Part shown: positions 48,071 through 56,724 of the stretch, in pieces | How the letters are laid out: every line of letters starts with the position of its first letter | Position numbering within the stretch: the stretch's first letter is position 1 | NCBI RefSeq assembly: GCF_003367395.1 | Contig: NZ_CP031417.1 | Location: forward strand, 5,295,501 to 5,359,500 | DNA: 64,000 nt | Source: Pseudolabrys taiwanensis | GTDB taxonomy: Bacteria > Pseudomonadota > Alphaproteobacteria > Rhizobiales > Xanthobacteraceae | Direction of reading: 5' to 3' | Program-made: the position numbers and the translations under genes | Notes under the pieces: generated by a model | Seen by the model: the letters and a program-made list of their open reading frames with translations, nothing else | Told to the model about the DNA's origin: nothing | Database searches by the model: none

Positions 48071-49294
48071 CTATTCGCGTCGCATCGGCGTCCGCACCAG
48101 CGCGACATAGGCCACGCAGCCAAGCGAGATCGCTGCGACCGCCATCCAGGCCATCGGCAAGCCGGTTGCCGCGCCGACGAGCAAGAACGATACGATCTGC
48201 GTCGAGGCGGCGCCGACGGACATTTGCACAAAGCCGGCCATGCCGGAGGCGCTGCCCGCCGCCTGCGGCCGGATGCTGATTGCGCCCGAGATCGAGTTCG
48301 CCATCAGCAGGCCGTTGCCGTAGCTCACGACGAGCTGCGGCAGGAAGATCAAAGCCGGCGTCGCGTTCTTGAAGGTGGCGATCAGCGCCACCGTCACCAC
48401 GCAGCCGATGAGTTCGACCACAAGGCCGGCGACGATGAGCGCGTCGACGCCGAAGCGCTGCGACAGCCGCGAAACCGTGAAATTGCCGCTCATATAGCCG
48501 AACGACATCACCGCGAACCACAGGCCGTACTCGGCTGACGAGCGCCCCATCAGCGTGATCACGACGTGGGGGGCGCCGCCGAGAAAGACGAAGAACGGCG
48601 CCGAGCCGAAGGCGCCGATGAGAACGTAACCGTAGAAGCGCGGATGGCGCAGCAGCCTGCGCCATTCGTCGATCAGGAGGCCCGGCGACTGCGGCGCGGC
48701 CGCCGGCCGCGTTTCCGGCAAGGTGAAGTAGGCCCAGATCACCGCGGTCGAAGCGAGCAGCGCAATGGCGACGAAGATCGCTTCCCAGCCGAACGCGGTG
48801 TCGAGCAGGCCGCCGATCAGCGGCGCCACCATGGGCGCAATCACCATCGCCGTCGTCACGAGCCCGATCATCCCCGCGGCGCGGTCGCGATCGTAGAGGT
48901 CGCGAATTATGGCGCGGCTGATCACCACGCCGCCGGAGGCGCCGATCGCCTGCAGGATGCGCGCGACGATGAGCATGTGGATCGAACTGGCGGCGATCGC
49001 GGCGAACGACACCAGCATATTGAGCGCGAGCGCGGCGAGGATCACCGGCCGGCGGCCGAAACGATCAGACAACGGGCCGAGCACGAGCTGCGCGGTGGCG
49101 AAGCTGAACAGGTAGAGCGACAGCGTGAGCTGCACGGTGGCGGTGTCGGTCGCGAGCGCTTTGACCAATGTCGGCAGCGCCGGCACAACGATGTTGAGCG
49201 TTGCCGGGCCGACGCCGGTCATCAGCATCAGCAGCGCCAGCAGCCGCCAATTGGTGGCGCCCGAAGATGACGTTGATGGTTTTGTATTGCGCAT
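48071..49294 (-). CDS. Bcr/CflA-type multidrug efflux transporter (MFS)
   Basis: This 407-aa protein has twelve hydrophobic segments and the DHA1 motif LGPLSDRFGRRPVILAA between segments 2 and 3, followed by ARILQAIGASGGVVISRAII, typical of the Bcr/CflA family. It is probably a proton-driven drug exporter; the substrate is unknown. A family A palindrome lies just upstream (49308-49386). Confidence 0.88.
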   Translation of the reverse strand: MRNTKPSTSSSGATNWRLLALLMLMTGVGPATLNIVVPALPTLVKALATDTATVQLTLSLYLFSFATAQLVLGPLSDRFGRRPVILAALALNMLVSFAAIAASSIHMLIVARILQAIGASGGVVISRAIIRDLYDRDRAAGMIGLVTTAMVIAPMVAPLIGGLLDTAFGWEAIFVAIALLASTAVIWAYFTLPETRPAAAPQSPGLLIDEWRRLLRHPRFYGYVLIGAFGSAPFFVFLGGAPHVVITLMGRSSAEYGLWFAVMSFGYMSGNFTVSRLSQRFGVDALIVAGLVVELIGCVVTVALIATFKNATPALIFLPQLVVSYGNGLLMANSISGAISIRPQAAGSASGMAGFVQMSVGAASTQIVSFLLVGAATGLPMAWMAVAAISLGCVAYVALVRTPMRRE

Positions 49295-49307
49295 TCCTAT
49301 TCTCAGT

Positions 49308-49386
49308 CATGCCCGGCCTTGTGCCGGGCATCCACGTCTTTCTTTTGTCAGAAGACGTGGATGGCCGGGACAAGCCCGGCCATGAC
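49308..49386. repeat. Palindromic repeat (family A)
   Basis: TCATGCCCGGCCTTGTGCCG at the left; the right arm read on the other strand begins TCATGGCCGGGCTTGTCCCG; both run to CATCCACG, with a short TTTCTTTTGTCAGA centre. Confidence 0.85.
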
Positions 49387-49415
49387 GTCGGAGGGGCGGA
49401 AGACTAGCATTTGGC

Positions 49416-51236
49416 TTACAGCGGCCGCGTGGCGGCTGCGAGCCAGGCTTGCGTATGGCTGTCGACCAGCGGACCGACCACTTCATGCACACGCGCGTGG
49501 TAGCTGTCGAGCCAGTGGCGCTCCTTGCCCGTCAGCATGCGGGTGTTGATCAGCCGCCGATCGATCGGTGCGAGCGTCAACGTCTCGAACGCGTTGAGTG
49601 GTTTCTCGGCACCGGCCGGCTCGGGCGCGGCGATCACCAGCACTAGGTTCTCGATGCGGATGCCGTACTCGGCTGTCTTGTAGTAGCCGGGCTCGTTGGA
49701 CAGGATCATGCCGCGCCGAAGCGTCACGTGTCCGAGCTTCGAGATACGCGCGGGGCCTTCGTGCACGGATAGATAGCTGCCGACGCCGTGGCCGGTGCCG
49801 TGATCGAAATCGAGCCCCGCCTGCCACAGCGCGTGGCGTGCGAAGGGATCGAGCTGCGCGCCGCTGGTGTTTTCGGGAAACACAGCCGTGGCGATGCCGA
49901 TATGGCCTTTGAGCACGCGCGTGAAACGATCGCGCATCTCGGCGGTCGGCTCGCCGATGACGACGGTGCGGGTGATGTCGGTCGTGCCGTCCTCGTATTG
50001 CGCGCCGGAATCGATGAGGAACAGCTCGTTGACGCCGAGCTTGCGATTGGTTTCGCGCGTGACACGGTAGTGCACGATCGCGCCGTTCGGACCGGCGCCG
50101 GCAATGGTCGGGAAGGATATGTCCTTCAAGAGCCCGGTCTCGCGGCGGAAGCTCTCCAGCGCCGCCACCGCGTCGATCTCGGTGAGCGTTCCCCGCGGCG
50201 CCTCGCGATCGAGCCAGGCCAGGAAGCGCGTCACCGCCGCGCCGTCGCGGATATGGGCGGCGCGCATGCCGGCGATCTCGGCATGGTTCTTCACCGCCTT
50301 CATCAACGTGATGGGGTCGGCGCCGGCGGCGGGCTTGCCGCCGCGCATTTGGACTTCGCGCGACAATGCGTCGGCCGCGCTCGCCCCGTCGAGCCGAACC
50401 GTCTTGTCCTTGAAGGCGGCGAGATCGCCGGCAAGCGCAGCCGGTTCGCGCACGTCGGCCACGTCTTCGAGGGCGTGGCGCGTTTCGTTGTCGAGCTTGG
50501 CGCCGTCGACGTAAAGCGCCGGGCGGCCGTCGCGCGGCACGATGGCGAAAGCGAGGGCGAGCGGCGTATGCGCGATGTCGGAGCCGCGGATGTTGAACGT
50601 CCAGGCGACGTTCTGCGGATCGGAGACGACGAGCGCATCGGCACGCAGCTTCGTGAGTTCGCCGCGCACGCGTTGCAGCTTTTCCGCGGCGCTTTCGCCG
50701 GCGAGCTTGATGTCGCGCAACGTCACGGGGCCGGATGGCGGAGCGGGGCGGTCGTGCCACAGCGCGTCGATCGGGTTGTCCTCGACCGCCACCAATTCGG
50801 CGCCGGCGGTGGCCGCGGCTTGGCGGAATCGTTCGACCTGATCGCTCGTGTGCAGCCAGGCGTCGTAGCCGACCTTCTGGCCCGCGGTGACGTTCTGTGT
50901 CAGCCACTGATCGGGCGGCGTCTCGACGAGATGCGCGATTGCGAACACGTTCTTGTCGATCTGCGCATCGGCCTGCACGGTGTAGCGGCCGTCGACGAAA
51001 ACTGCCCCTCGGTCATGAAGGACGATGGCGAAACCGGCCGAGCCGGTGAAGCCCGTCAGCCAGGCGAGGCGTTCCTCGCTCGCCGGCAGGTACTCGTTCT
51101 GCTGGCGGTCGGCGCGCGGCACGAGAAAGCCGTCGAGGCCGCGCCGCGTGAGCTCGGCGCGCAGGGCGGCGACGCGGGCCGCGCTCGCGGCGCGCTCGCT
51201 GGAATCGTCGAACGTCTGAAAGTGTGCTTTGAACAT
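49416..51236 (-). CDS. pepP: Xaa-Pro aminopeptidase (M24B, aminopeptidase P)
   Basis: This 606-aa protein consists of two creatinase-like N-domains and a C-terminal metallopeptidase (pita-bread) domain. Metal ligands are visible: Asp in LIDSGAQY, Asp in TTDITRTV, His in GTGHGVGSYL, Glu in NEPGYY and Glu in RIENLVLV. It cleaves N-terminal residues before proline. The three-domain length fits the eukaryote-like (XPNPEP1) type rather than the 440-aa E. coli PepP. It starts 10 nt downstream of prmA and is probably co-transcribed with it. Confidence 0.93.
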   Translation of the reverse strand: MFKAHFQTFDDSSERAASAARVAALRAELTRRGLDGFLVPRADRQQNEYLPASEERLAWLTGFTGSAGFAIVLHDRGAVFVDGRYTVQADAQIDKNVFAIAHLVETPPDQWLTQNVTAGQKVGYDAWLHTSDQVERFRQAAATAGAELVAVEDNPIDALWHDRPAPPSGPVTLRDIKLAGESAAEKLQRVRGELTKLRADALVVSDPQNVAWTFNIRGSDIAHTPLALAFAIVPRDGRPALYVDGAKLDNETRHALEDVADVREPAALAGDLAAFKDKTVRLDGASAADALSREVQMRGGKPAAGADPITLMKAVKNHAEIAGMRAAHIRDGAAVTRFLAWLDREAPRGTLTEIDAVAALESFRRETGLLKDISFPTIAGAGPNGAIVHYRVTRETNRKLGVNELFLIDSGAQYEDGTTDITRTVVIGEPTAEMRDRFTRVLKGHIGIATAVFPENTSGAQLDPFARHALWQAGLDFDHGTGHGVGSYLSVHEGPARISKLGHVTLRRGMILSNEPGYYKTAEYGIRIENLVLVIAAPEPAGAEKPLNAFETLTLAPIDRRLINTRMLTGKERHWLDSYHARVHEVVGPLVDSHTQAWLAAATRPL

Positions 51237-51246
51237 GGCCGGCACT

Positions 51247-52131
51247 TTAGCCGCCCGCGCGCCGCAGGACGAGCGTCATCCAGCCGTCGAGCGGGAACCG
51301 CTTCTCGAGCACCAGGCCCTGCGCGCGATACGCGGCAAGCGCGGCGTTGGCATGGCCCGGCAATAGACCCGAGAGCACCACGCGCGCGCCCGGCGCGGCG
51401 AGGCGGGCCAGCGGACGCGCCATGCGCACCAGCGGGCCAAGCAGGATATTGGCGAAAATCAGATCGTAAGGGCCGGGCGCGGTGAGCGCGCGGCGGCCGA
51501 CGCCCGCGGCGGTGACGAACGTGATGAGCGGCGCGACATGATTGAGCCGCGCATTGTCGCGCGCCACCGCCACGGCCAGTGGGTCGATGTCGCTGGCGAC
51601 GACGGGCGCGCGCAACGCCTTGGCCGCGGCGAAGGCGAGAATGCCGGAGCCGGTGCCGACGTCGAGCACGCGGCGGAAGCGGCGGCGATGCGCCAGATCG
51701 TCGAGCGCCAGCAGGCAGCCGCGCGTGGTGCCGTGATGCCCGGTGCCGAACGCGAGCGCCGCCTCGATCTCGATGCCCAGCGCATGCGACGGCACGCGCT
51801 TGCGGTCGTGGGCGCCGTGCACCAGGAAGCGACCGGCCGGCACCGGCTTGAGGCCTTCGAGACTTTGCGCCACCCAGTCGGTGGCGGCGATCGGCTCGAG
51901 CGTCAACGCCGTTGCGGCTTTGTCACCCGCGGCGAGCCGCACCAGATCGCGCAGCGCCGCTTCGTCAGGCGGAAAACGGAAGTGGATGGCAACGTGCCAT
52001 TGGCCGCTGTCGTCCTCGAAGGCGGCGCAGGCGGTATCTTCGGCGTCCAGGCTCTCGCCAAGGAACGCCGCGACGCGGCGAGCCGTGGCCTCGTCGCAGG
52101 ACAGGCGCGCGACGGTCGTGGGATTGTCCAT
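51247..52131 (-). CDS. prmA: Ribosomal protein L11 methyltransferase PrmA
   Basis: The 294-aa enzyme methylates L11. The SAM-binding motif is LDVGTGSGILAFAAAKA, preceded by AFGTGHHGTTRGCLLAL, which is characteristic of PrmA, and followed by DIDPLAVAVARDNARLN and FANILLGPL. ATG 52131 was chosen over an in-frame start at 52251 that would overlap the upstream gene. It is the second gene of a three-gene reverse-strand unit. Confidence 0.93.
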   Translation of the reverse strand: MDNPTTVARLSCDEATARRVAAFLGESLDAEDTACAAFEDDSGQWHVAIHFRFPPDEAALRDLVRLAAGDKAATALTLEPIAATDWVAQSLEGLKPVPAGRFLVHGAHDRKRVPSHALGIEIEAALAFGTGHHGTTRGCLLALDDLAHRRRFRRVLDVGTGSGILAFAAAKALRAPVVASDIDPLAVAVARDNARLNHVAPLITFVTAAGVGRRALTAPGPYDLIFANILLGPLVRMARPLARLAAPGARVVLSGLLPGHANAALAAYRAQGLVLEKRFPLDGWMTLVLRRAGG

Positions 52132-52142
52132 CGGAAAGGCGC

Positions 52143-52409
52143 TTAACGCTTGTCCTGCGGCACGTGGAGGATGCGCGCGAAGGAGCCGTCCGCGGTGATG
52201 GGGAAGATCTGGCCCGAATAGGTGGCGAGCGAATGCTCCGACCAGGTCCACATCTGGCCGGTCTTGCGGTCGAGAATGAGGACCTTGCCTTCGGGCTGGT
52301 GGCGGCCGGAGAGGCGCACCATATCGTAGCGCCCGGCGTGGCGCGGCTCGGCGAAAGCTTGCGTCGCGGCGCCGATTAGGATCGCGGCGACGAGCAGGCG
52401 GGACAGCAT
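52143..52409 (-). CDS. Small secreted protein upstream of prmA
   Basis: This 88-aa protein begins with a signal peptide (MLSRLLVAAILIGAATQAFA). The mature part (GRYDMVRLSGRHQPEGKVLI, then LDRKTGQMWTWSE) is a short beta-rich sequence with conserved tryptophans, as in small periplasmic proteins of Rhizobiales. AAGGAGC precedes the ATG. prmA follows 11 nt after. Function unknown. Confidence 0.72.
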   Translation of the reverse strand: MLSRLLVAAILIGAATQAFAEPRHAGRYDMVRLSGRHQPEGKVLILDRKTGQMWTWSEHSLATYSGQIFPITADGSFARILHVPQDKR

Positions 52410-52445
52410 CGGATGCTCCTTCGAATCCACCCCGCCACTATAGCC

Positions 52446-52595
52446 TCAATGCCGCTTGAAGTACTGGACCTCGCGCTCGTGCTGCACAGCGGCCGCCTTG
52501 GTGTCGAAGGTGCCGAGGTTGCGCCTTTTGCCGGTCTTCGGGTTCTTCTTACGGGAATACAGCCGGTATTTGCCGCTCGCCAGTTTGCGGATCAT
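52446..52595 (-). CDS. 49-aa basic protein resembling an integrase arm-binding domain
   Basis: This small, highly basic protein reads KLASGKYRLYSRKKNPKTGK, RRNLGTFDTKAAAVQHEREV, then a short QYFKRH tail. The start ATG has an excellent GGAGGTG ribosome binding site (GGAGGTGAACC). The pattern (Gly-Lys-Tyr-Arg-x-Tyr-Ser strand, basic turn, Gly-Thr-Phe-Asp-Thr-Lys-x-Ala helix) is like the arm-type DNA-binding domain at the N-terminus of tyrosine recombinases. No recombinase domain follows. It may be a stand-alone nucleic-acid-binding protein. Confidence 0.7.
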   Translation of the reverse strand: MIRKLASGKYRLYSRKKNPKTGKRRNLGTFDTKAAAVQHEREVQYFKRH

Positions 52596-52617
52596 GGTTC
52601 ACCTCCACCCGCTCAAG

Positions 52618-52665
52618 CCGGGCGCCGTGCGTTTCGTTCCGTGATCGAAACGCGCGGTGCGCCGG
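52618..52665 (-). terminator. Hairpin between the L,D-transpeptidase gene and the 49-aa gene
   Basis: CCGGGCGCCGTGCGTTTCG pairs imperfectly with CGAAACGCGCGGTGCGCCGG around a short loop. It lies downstream of the L,D-transpeptidase stop on the minus strand. No T run follows on that strand, so termination is uncertain. Confidence 0.4.
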
Positions 52666-52683
52666 CTTTAAGCTGGCGCAGGC

Positions 52684-53394
52684 TCACCAGCCGAACGGCA
52701 GGAAGCCCGGCGGCGGGTTGTTCGAGCCGGCGCGGTAGTAGCGGCGTTCGACCGGAGGGGGGGCGGGCTGGTCGCGATAGTAGTAATAGTAGCGGCCGGA
52801 GTTGTCGTAGCTGCGGGCGCGCACGGGGCGCTGCGGCTGGCGGGCGACGTAATCGCCGTACTCGTCGTCGGTCGAGTAATAGCGCTCGTAATCCTGCGCC
52901 TGCTGCTGCTGCGACGGCCGCGCCGACGGCCTGCGGGCGACCGGTACGCCGGCGCTCGGGATTTCGCCCTCGAGCACGACTTTGGTATTAGCCATTTTGT
53001 TTTTCTTCACGAGGTCCCAGAGGATCTCGGAATTGGCGCGCGAGAGGCGCACGCAGCCATGCGACACCGGCTTGCCAAGATTCTTGGCATCGAGCGTGCC
53101 GTGGATGGCGTGGCCTTTCATGGTGAAGAAGATCGAGTTCGGCATCGGCGCGTCGTCCCACTCCTTGGAGAAGTGGTCCTTCTCCATGCGGAACGGCTTC
53201 CAGTCGCCGCTCGGCGTATCGTAGCCGGAGGCGCCGGTGGACACCGGCCAGACATAGAGCTCCTCGCCGTCCTCAACGACGGACATCCGCTGCGCCGATT
53301 TGTCGACGGTGATGAGAAGCTCGGCCCGGGCGGGCACGGCGGCAAGAAACGCCGCGAAGCCGGCGACGGCGATGCAGAGCTGAGGGATACGCAT
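52684..53394 (-). CDS. L,D-transpeptidase (ErfK/YbiS family)
   Basis: The 236-aa secreted protein has a signal peptide (to about residue 24) and a YkuD domain with the catalytic motif MKGHAIHGTLDAKNLGKP then VSHGCVRLS. The Tyr/Arg/Pro-rich C-terminal tail (about 165-236, with RYYYYYRDQP) is low in complexity. These enzymes make 3-3 cross-links in peptidoglycan or attach proteins to it. It starts a series of small envelope genes. Confidence 0.92.
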   Translation of the reverse strand: MRIPQLCIAVAGFAAFLAAVPARAELLITVDKSAQRMSVVEDGEELYVWPVSTGASGYDTPSGDWKPFRMEKDHFSKEWDDAPMPNSIFFTMKGHAIHGTLDAKNLGKPVSHGCVRLSRANSEILWDLVKKNKMANTKVVLEGEIPSAGVPVARRPSARPSQQQQAQDYERYYSTDDEYGDYVARQPQRPVRARSYDNSGRYYYYYRDQPAPPPVERRYYRAGSNNPPPGFLPFGW

Positions 53395-53542
53395 AGACTT
53401 ACTCCAAACCCCCGGATGAACGGGAACCCTAGCACGTGGTGAGGGGGCAAATGTGACCGATCACGGAGTTGTCAATGCGGCTGGCGCACGACCGTTCCGT
53501 CCCCGCCGCGCACCAGTACGGACCGCGCGCGGCGCCGCAGCC

Positions 53543-53968
53543 TCAGAGTAACACTTTGCCGCGGGCATCCAGCGCCTTGTCGATTTTGACCAGCGCGGCG
53601 ATGCCGGTGTCGGCGCCGACATGGGTCTGCTCGCGCGGCAGCAGCAGCGAGAAGACCTTCTGGTGCACCGGTCCGCTCTCGATCAGCTCGACCTTGCCGA
53701 AGAAGCGGATGAAGCCGCTCTCGAGGAGGCCGTCGCGCTGTGCCTTGAAGTTCGAATACATGATGCACACGCGCGGATCGTGCTGGAGATTGTCCAGCGC
53801 GCCTTTCTTGGAGCGCTCCCACCAGGCGAGATGCGCATCGTCGTAGACGACCATGCTGCCCTTCGGCGCGATGTTCGGCCCGAGCGGACCGCTGGTGGCG
53901 ACGAGGCAGGGATAGCCATCGTCCCAGGCGTTGCGGATGAGCGTTTTCAGCGTGTCGGAAAGCGGCAT
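53543..53968 (-). CDS. Pyridoxamine 5'-phosphate oxidase-like FMN protein
   Basis: This 141-aa single split-barrel protein has CLVATSGPLGPNIAPKGSMV and VYDDAHLAWWERSKKGALDN near the expected FMN-binding region, then LQHDPRVCIMYSNF and RFFGKVELIESG. Members bind flavins, haem or F420; activity is not predictable. A family A variant repeat lies upstream. Confidence 0.8.
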   Translation of the reverse strand: MPLSDTLKTLIRNAWDDGYPCLVATSGPLGPNIAPKGSMVVYDDAHLAWWERSKKGALDNLQHDPRVCIMYSNFKAQRDGLLESGFIRFFGKVELIESGPVHQKVFSLLLPREQTHVGADTGIAALVKIDKALDARGKVLL

Positions 53969-54021
53969 GGTGAGAGGACTTTCTGAGGAGGCCAGCGGCC
54001 AGATAGCGTGGCCTCTCGGTT

Positions 54022-54136
54022 GTCATGGCCGGGCTTGACCCGGCCATCCATGAGGCCGCGAGGCATTGGAAGTCTTAGTCGTAAGTCTGCTGAATGTGAA
54101 TCTCATCATGGATGCGCGGGTCAAGCCCGCGCATGA
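54022..54136. repeat. Family A-like palindromic repeat, variant
   Basis: GTCATGGCCGGGCTTGACCC..CCATCCATGA at the left and an inverted TCATGCGCGGGCTTGACCCG..CATCCATGA at the right, with a ~50-nt centre. It carries GACCCG in place of GTCCCG and so is a divergent subtype. Confidence 0.75.
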
Positions 54137-54161
54137 CCGTCCACTGTGGCGGCGCAGAATG

Positions 54162-54566
54162 TCAATTCCCCAGCTCCAGCACCCAGTATTTGCGTCCGTT
54201 CTCCGCCGTCGCGGAGGCGAGGCCGTAATGCGTGATGTTGCGCATCAGCATGTTGCGGCGATGGCCCGACGACTGCGCCCAGGTGCGGAAGGCGCACGCG
54301 GAATCGGCGCAGCCGACCAGCACGTTCTCGGCCGCGGCCGACGACACGATCGCGCCGAGGCGCGCGCGAAAGCCATCGTGATCGAGCCGGCCGCGCCGCG
54401 CGAGGTCGTGCGCATGACTGTGCGCGGCGGCCGCGAGCGCGGAAGAGACCGACAGCCGCGGCAGCTTGTGCTGGGCACGAAACGTATTGATGTCGAGCGC
54501 CTGCGCGGCGGCGCTCCCGGTGAGCAGGGCGGCGGCAACGAGCGCGACGGGTCGAAAGGCGGACAT
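54162..54566 (-). CDS. Secreted CAP/SCP-domain protein
   Basis: The 134-aa protein has a signal peptide (to about residue 23, ending AQA) and a short CAP domain: INTFRAQHKLPRLSVSSALA, AAAHSHAHDLARRGRLDHDG and AENVLVG, with the FRTWAQSSGHRRNML helix and the final LELGN. CAP proteins of bacteria are secreted and of varied or unknown role. Confidence 0.82.
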   Translation of the reverse strand: MSAFRPVALVAAALLTGSAAAQALDINTFRAQHKLPRLSVSSALAAAAHSHAHDLARRGRLDHDGFRARLGAIVSSAAAENVLVGCADSACAFRTWAQSSGHRRNMLMRNITHYGLASATAENGRKYWVLELGN

Positions 54567-54723
54567 AGGCTTCCTTCGCGTGGGTGGGCGGCGGCGGCCC
54601 TTTTACCGGCCTTGCGGTGCGGACCTACCAAAGGCCGCGATCGTTCATAGATTAAGATCAAGGCGATGCCCGCGCCACCGGCGTATTCAGACGGCGTGGG
54701 GGCCTTCCCAGCGAGGGCGTGCG

Positions 54724-55134
54724 ATGTCGTGGCGTGTGTTTCTGGCCGTTGTGGCGGTCGCGCTTGTGAATGTGGCGGTTGGCCTCGATTGGCTGAGCAC
54801 GCCTGCTGCGCCGCCGCGCATATCGAGCCTGCAAGTGCCGATCGCTTATCCGTCGCCGCCGAGCCCGCCACCGGTGGCCGCGACGCCTGCTCCCGCAGCG
54901 CCCGCGCCCGCGCCGGTTCAAGCCGTCGCACCGCGGCAGGCTCCGGCCCCCGCCGCCAGCGCGACTGTCGCGCCGCCGCCCGCCGTCGAGGCGAGCGAAG
55001 CCCGCGCACAGGCGCCGGCCGCGCCGCCCGGCTGCAACGTCGCGGCCTGCGAAGGGCACTACAAGAGCTTCCGCGCGTCGGACTGCACTTATCAGCCGAA
55101 CGACGGTCCGCGCAGAGTGTGCCGCAGGAAGTGA
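54724..55134 (+). CDS. BA14K-like membrane or periplasmic protein
   Basis: The 136-aa protein has an N-terminal hydrophobic segment (about residues 4-24), a Pro/Ala-rich spacer (about 28-100) and a C-terminal Cys-rich motif CEGHYKSFRASDCTYQPNDG. The C-terminus resembles the BA14K immunoreactive-protein family of Rhizobiales. Start ATG 54724 sits at the beginning of the hydrophobic segment. Function unknown. Confidence 0.7.
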   Translation: MSWRVFLAVVAVALVNVAVGLDWLSTPAAPPRISSLQVPIAYPSPPSPPPVAATPAPAAPAPAPVQAVAPRQAPAPAASATVAPPPAVEASEARAQAPAAPPGCNVAACEGHYKSFRASDCTYQPNDGPRRVCRRK

Positions 55135-55200
55135 CGGCGCGTTATTGCGCGCCGCGGTGCAGGCTCTTCAACTCACGCCAACTCATTCGATCAGAAGCGC

Positions 55201-55587
55201 TCAGCTCACGCAGAGATACTGCGCGCCGCTCATGCCGAGGCGGCGCGCCGCGCCGTGCGCGAGATCGAGCCGCGCGCCCATGCGATACGCCGTGCCGTAA
55301 GGCCCGGTGTCGTTGACGCGCACAACGAGCGAACGGCCGTTCTTCGGATTGGTGACGGTGAGCGATGTGCCGAGCGGCCAGGTGCGCGCCGCGGCGGTGT
55401 TGCCGTTGGCGTCGAAGCGCTCGCCCGTCGCGGTGCGCTTGCCCGATGAATAATGGCTGGCCAGTACTTCCTGTCCGGCGCAGCTGCCGGACTTCTTCAC
55501 GTATCGATGCACGGTCGACCAGCCGCCGGCATTGGCGGCGGTGACGGCGACGAGGCCCAAAGCGAGCCCCAGCCAAAGAGCCTTCAT
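55201..55587 (-). CDS. RlpA-like double-psi beta-barrel protein
   Basis: The 128-aa secreted protein has a signal peptide (to residue ~20) and a DPBB domain: LASHYSSGKRTATGERFDAN, WPLGTSLTVTNPKNGRSLVV and RVNDTGPY with the Asp used by RlpA/MltA-type glycosidases. It lacks a SPOR domain, so it is a short stand-alone version. Probably a periplasmic lytic transglycosylase-like factor. Confidence 0.85.
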   Translation of the reverse strand: MKALWLGLALGLVAVTAANAGGWSTVHRYVKKSGSCAGQEVLASHYSSGKRTATGERFDANGNTAAARTWPLGTSLTVTNPKNGRSLVVRVNDTGPYGTAYRMGARLDLAHGAARRLGMSGAQYLCVS

Positions 55588-55729
55588 GAATAAAATCCCC
55601 GACTAATGTGTGATGAGGGGCCGTAAATCGGGGAAATGGGGCGAGAGCAGGGCGCGCCGGGTCGGGCGGTAGCGCGTTATGTCAGCTGGTCACCGCTTGC
55701 CGAATGGCCAAGGTCCGCTACGATGCGGG

Positions 55730-55735
55730 TATAAT
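55730..55735 (+). promoter_or_regulatory. Candidate -10 box of the Kazal-like gene
   Basis: A perfect TATAAT lies 24 nt before the ATG at 55759, with no clear -35 at normal spacing. Confidence 0.4.
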
Positions 55736-55758
55736 TGTCTCACCACAACCAGCCCGCC

Positions 55759-56037
55759 ATGCCGTTTTTCCCCGGACATCGCGCAGCGATCGGCGCCATC
55801 GCTGTGGCCGTCATCGCCGCCAGCCTGCCTGCGACCATGCCGGCCGCCGCGCAGGCGCCTGCCGCGCGCGCTGCCGGCGGCTTTACCGTCGCCGGCGTGG
55901 CCGGACGCAAATGCGCCTGCACCCGGGATTACCGGCCGGTCTGCGCGCTGATGCCGAACGGCGCGTGGCGCACGTTCTCCAATGCCTGCACGGCCGCTTG
56001 TGCCGATGGGACCGTTATCCGGCGCGGCAAGTGTTGA
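55759..56037 (+). CDS. Secreted Kazal-like protease inhibitor domain protein
   Basis: The 92-aa protein has a signal peptide (to about residue 33, ending AAAQA) and a C-terminal Kazal-type domain with six cysteines: CACTRDYRPVCA, NGAWRTFSNACTAAC, DGTVIRRGKC. The Cys spacing and the RPVCA...TFSNACTAAC pattern are diagnostic of Kazal folds, which inhibit serine proteases in animals. Roles in bacteria are poorly known. A TTG at 55735 is in frame but lies at the -10 box, so the ATG was chosen. Confidence 0.75.
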   Translation: MPFFPGHRAAIGAIAVAVIAASLPATMPAAAQAPAARAAGGFTVAGVAGRKCACTRDYRPVCALMPNGAWRTFSNACTAACADGTVIRRGKC

Positions 56038-56077
56038 GCTCACGCCGGGCGGCCGCCGCGCGGGCCCGCGACGCCTC

Positions 56078-56389
56078 TCACCTTCTTCCCTTCGGCTTCG
56101 TCAGTGCATCGGCCACGCTGCGCGGCCGGCGCGCGCCGATGACCTGAGCGGTGCACTTATTGTCGGCTGAGCAGAACACCGTGCAATCGGTGCCGGCTTT
56201 GCCGGCGCAATCGGTGCCGCAGCCATAGCCTCGGGCGTCCTGCGAGAACGTGCCGCCGGCTTTGTCGCACGCGCCCTTGAGCTGATCGCTCGACGTCTTG
56301 GGCAACGTCAGGTCGCGCGCCAGCGCGGCGCCGGAAAGCGCAAACGCGCCGGTGAGGATGAGCACGGCGGTCAGATGTCGCAAAGGCAC
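56078..56389 (-). CDS. Small Cys-rich secreted protein, unknown
   Basis: This 103-aa protein has a signal peptide (to about residue 25, ALA) and six cysteines in the mature part (GACDKAGGTFSQDARGYGCG, TDC, DCTVFC, NKC), suggesting disulphide bonds in the periplasm. No family was recognised. The basic C-terminus ends KPKGRR. Confidence 0.6.
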   Translation of the reverse strand: MPLRHLTAVLILTGAFALSGAALARDLTLPKTSSDQLKGACDKAGGTFSQDARGYGCGTDCAGKAGTDCTVFCSADNKCTAQVIGARRPRSVADALTKPKGRR

Positions 56390-56532
56390 GCTCCCGATGG
56401 ATCGCGCCGCCCTTGCATCGATTATGTCACAGCAGGCGCGCCCGGGAAGGGGCTTGGCCTTCGGCCTTGCCGGCGGCCTTTACGGTGAGAGAAGAGGCTT
56501 GCGGAGCGGCGCTGCCGTCCGCCGGGCGTCCT

Positions 56533-56724
56533 TTAGGCGTCGGCCGGGGTCTCGTCGTGCGCCTGTTCATCGCTCTCGTCGGGCGCGCCATTGGCGCGTT
56601 CGGCCAGCAGCAGATAAGCACGCGCCATGCCGGCAAAGCCGGCGCGCAACAGCGGCTCTTTTTGCGCTTCGGCCGCGACGAACAATTCGCGGGCTTTGAC
56701 GCTGTAGTCGATCGAGGCTTGCAT
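56533..56724 (-). CDS. Small helical hypothetical protein
   Basis: The 63-aa product (MQASIDYSVKARELFVAAEA, QKEPLLRAGFAGMARAYLLL, AERAN) is amphipathic and helical, with an acidic tail. The start is supported by GGAGA about 11 nt upstream. Similar short proteins are common in Rhizobiales; no function is known. Confidence 0.5.
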   Translation of the reverse strand: MQASIDYSVKARELFVAAEAQKEPLLRAGFAGMARAYLLLAERANGAPDESDEQAHDETPADA

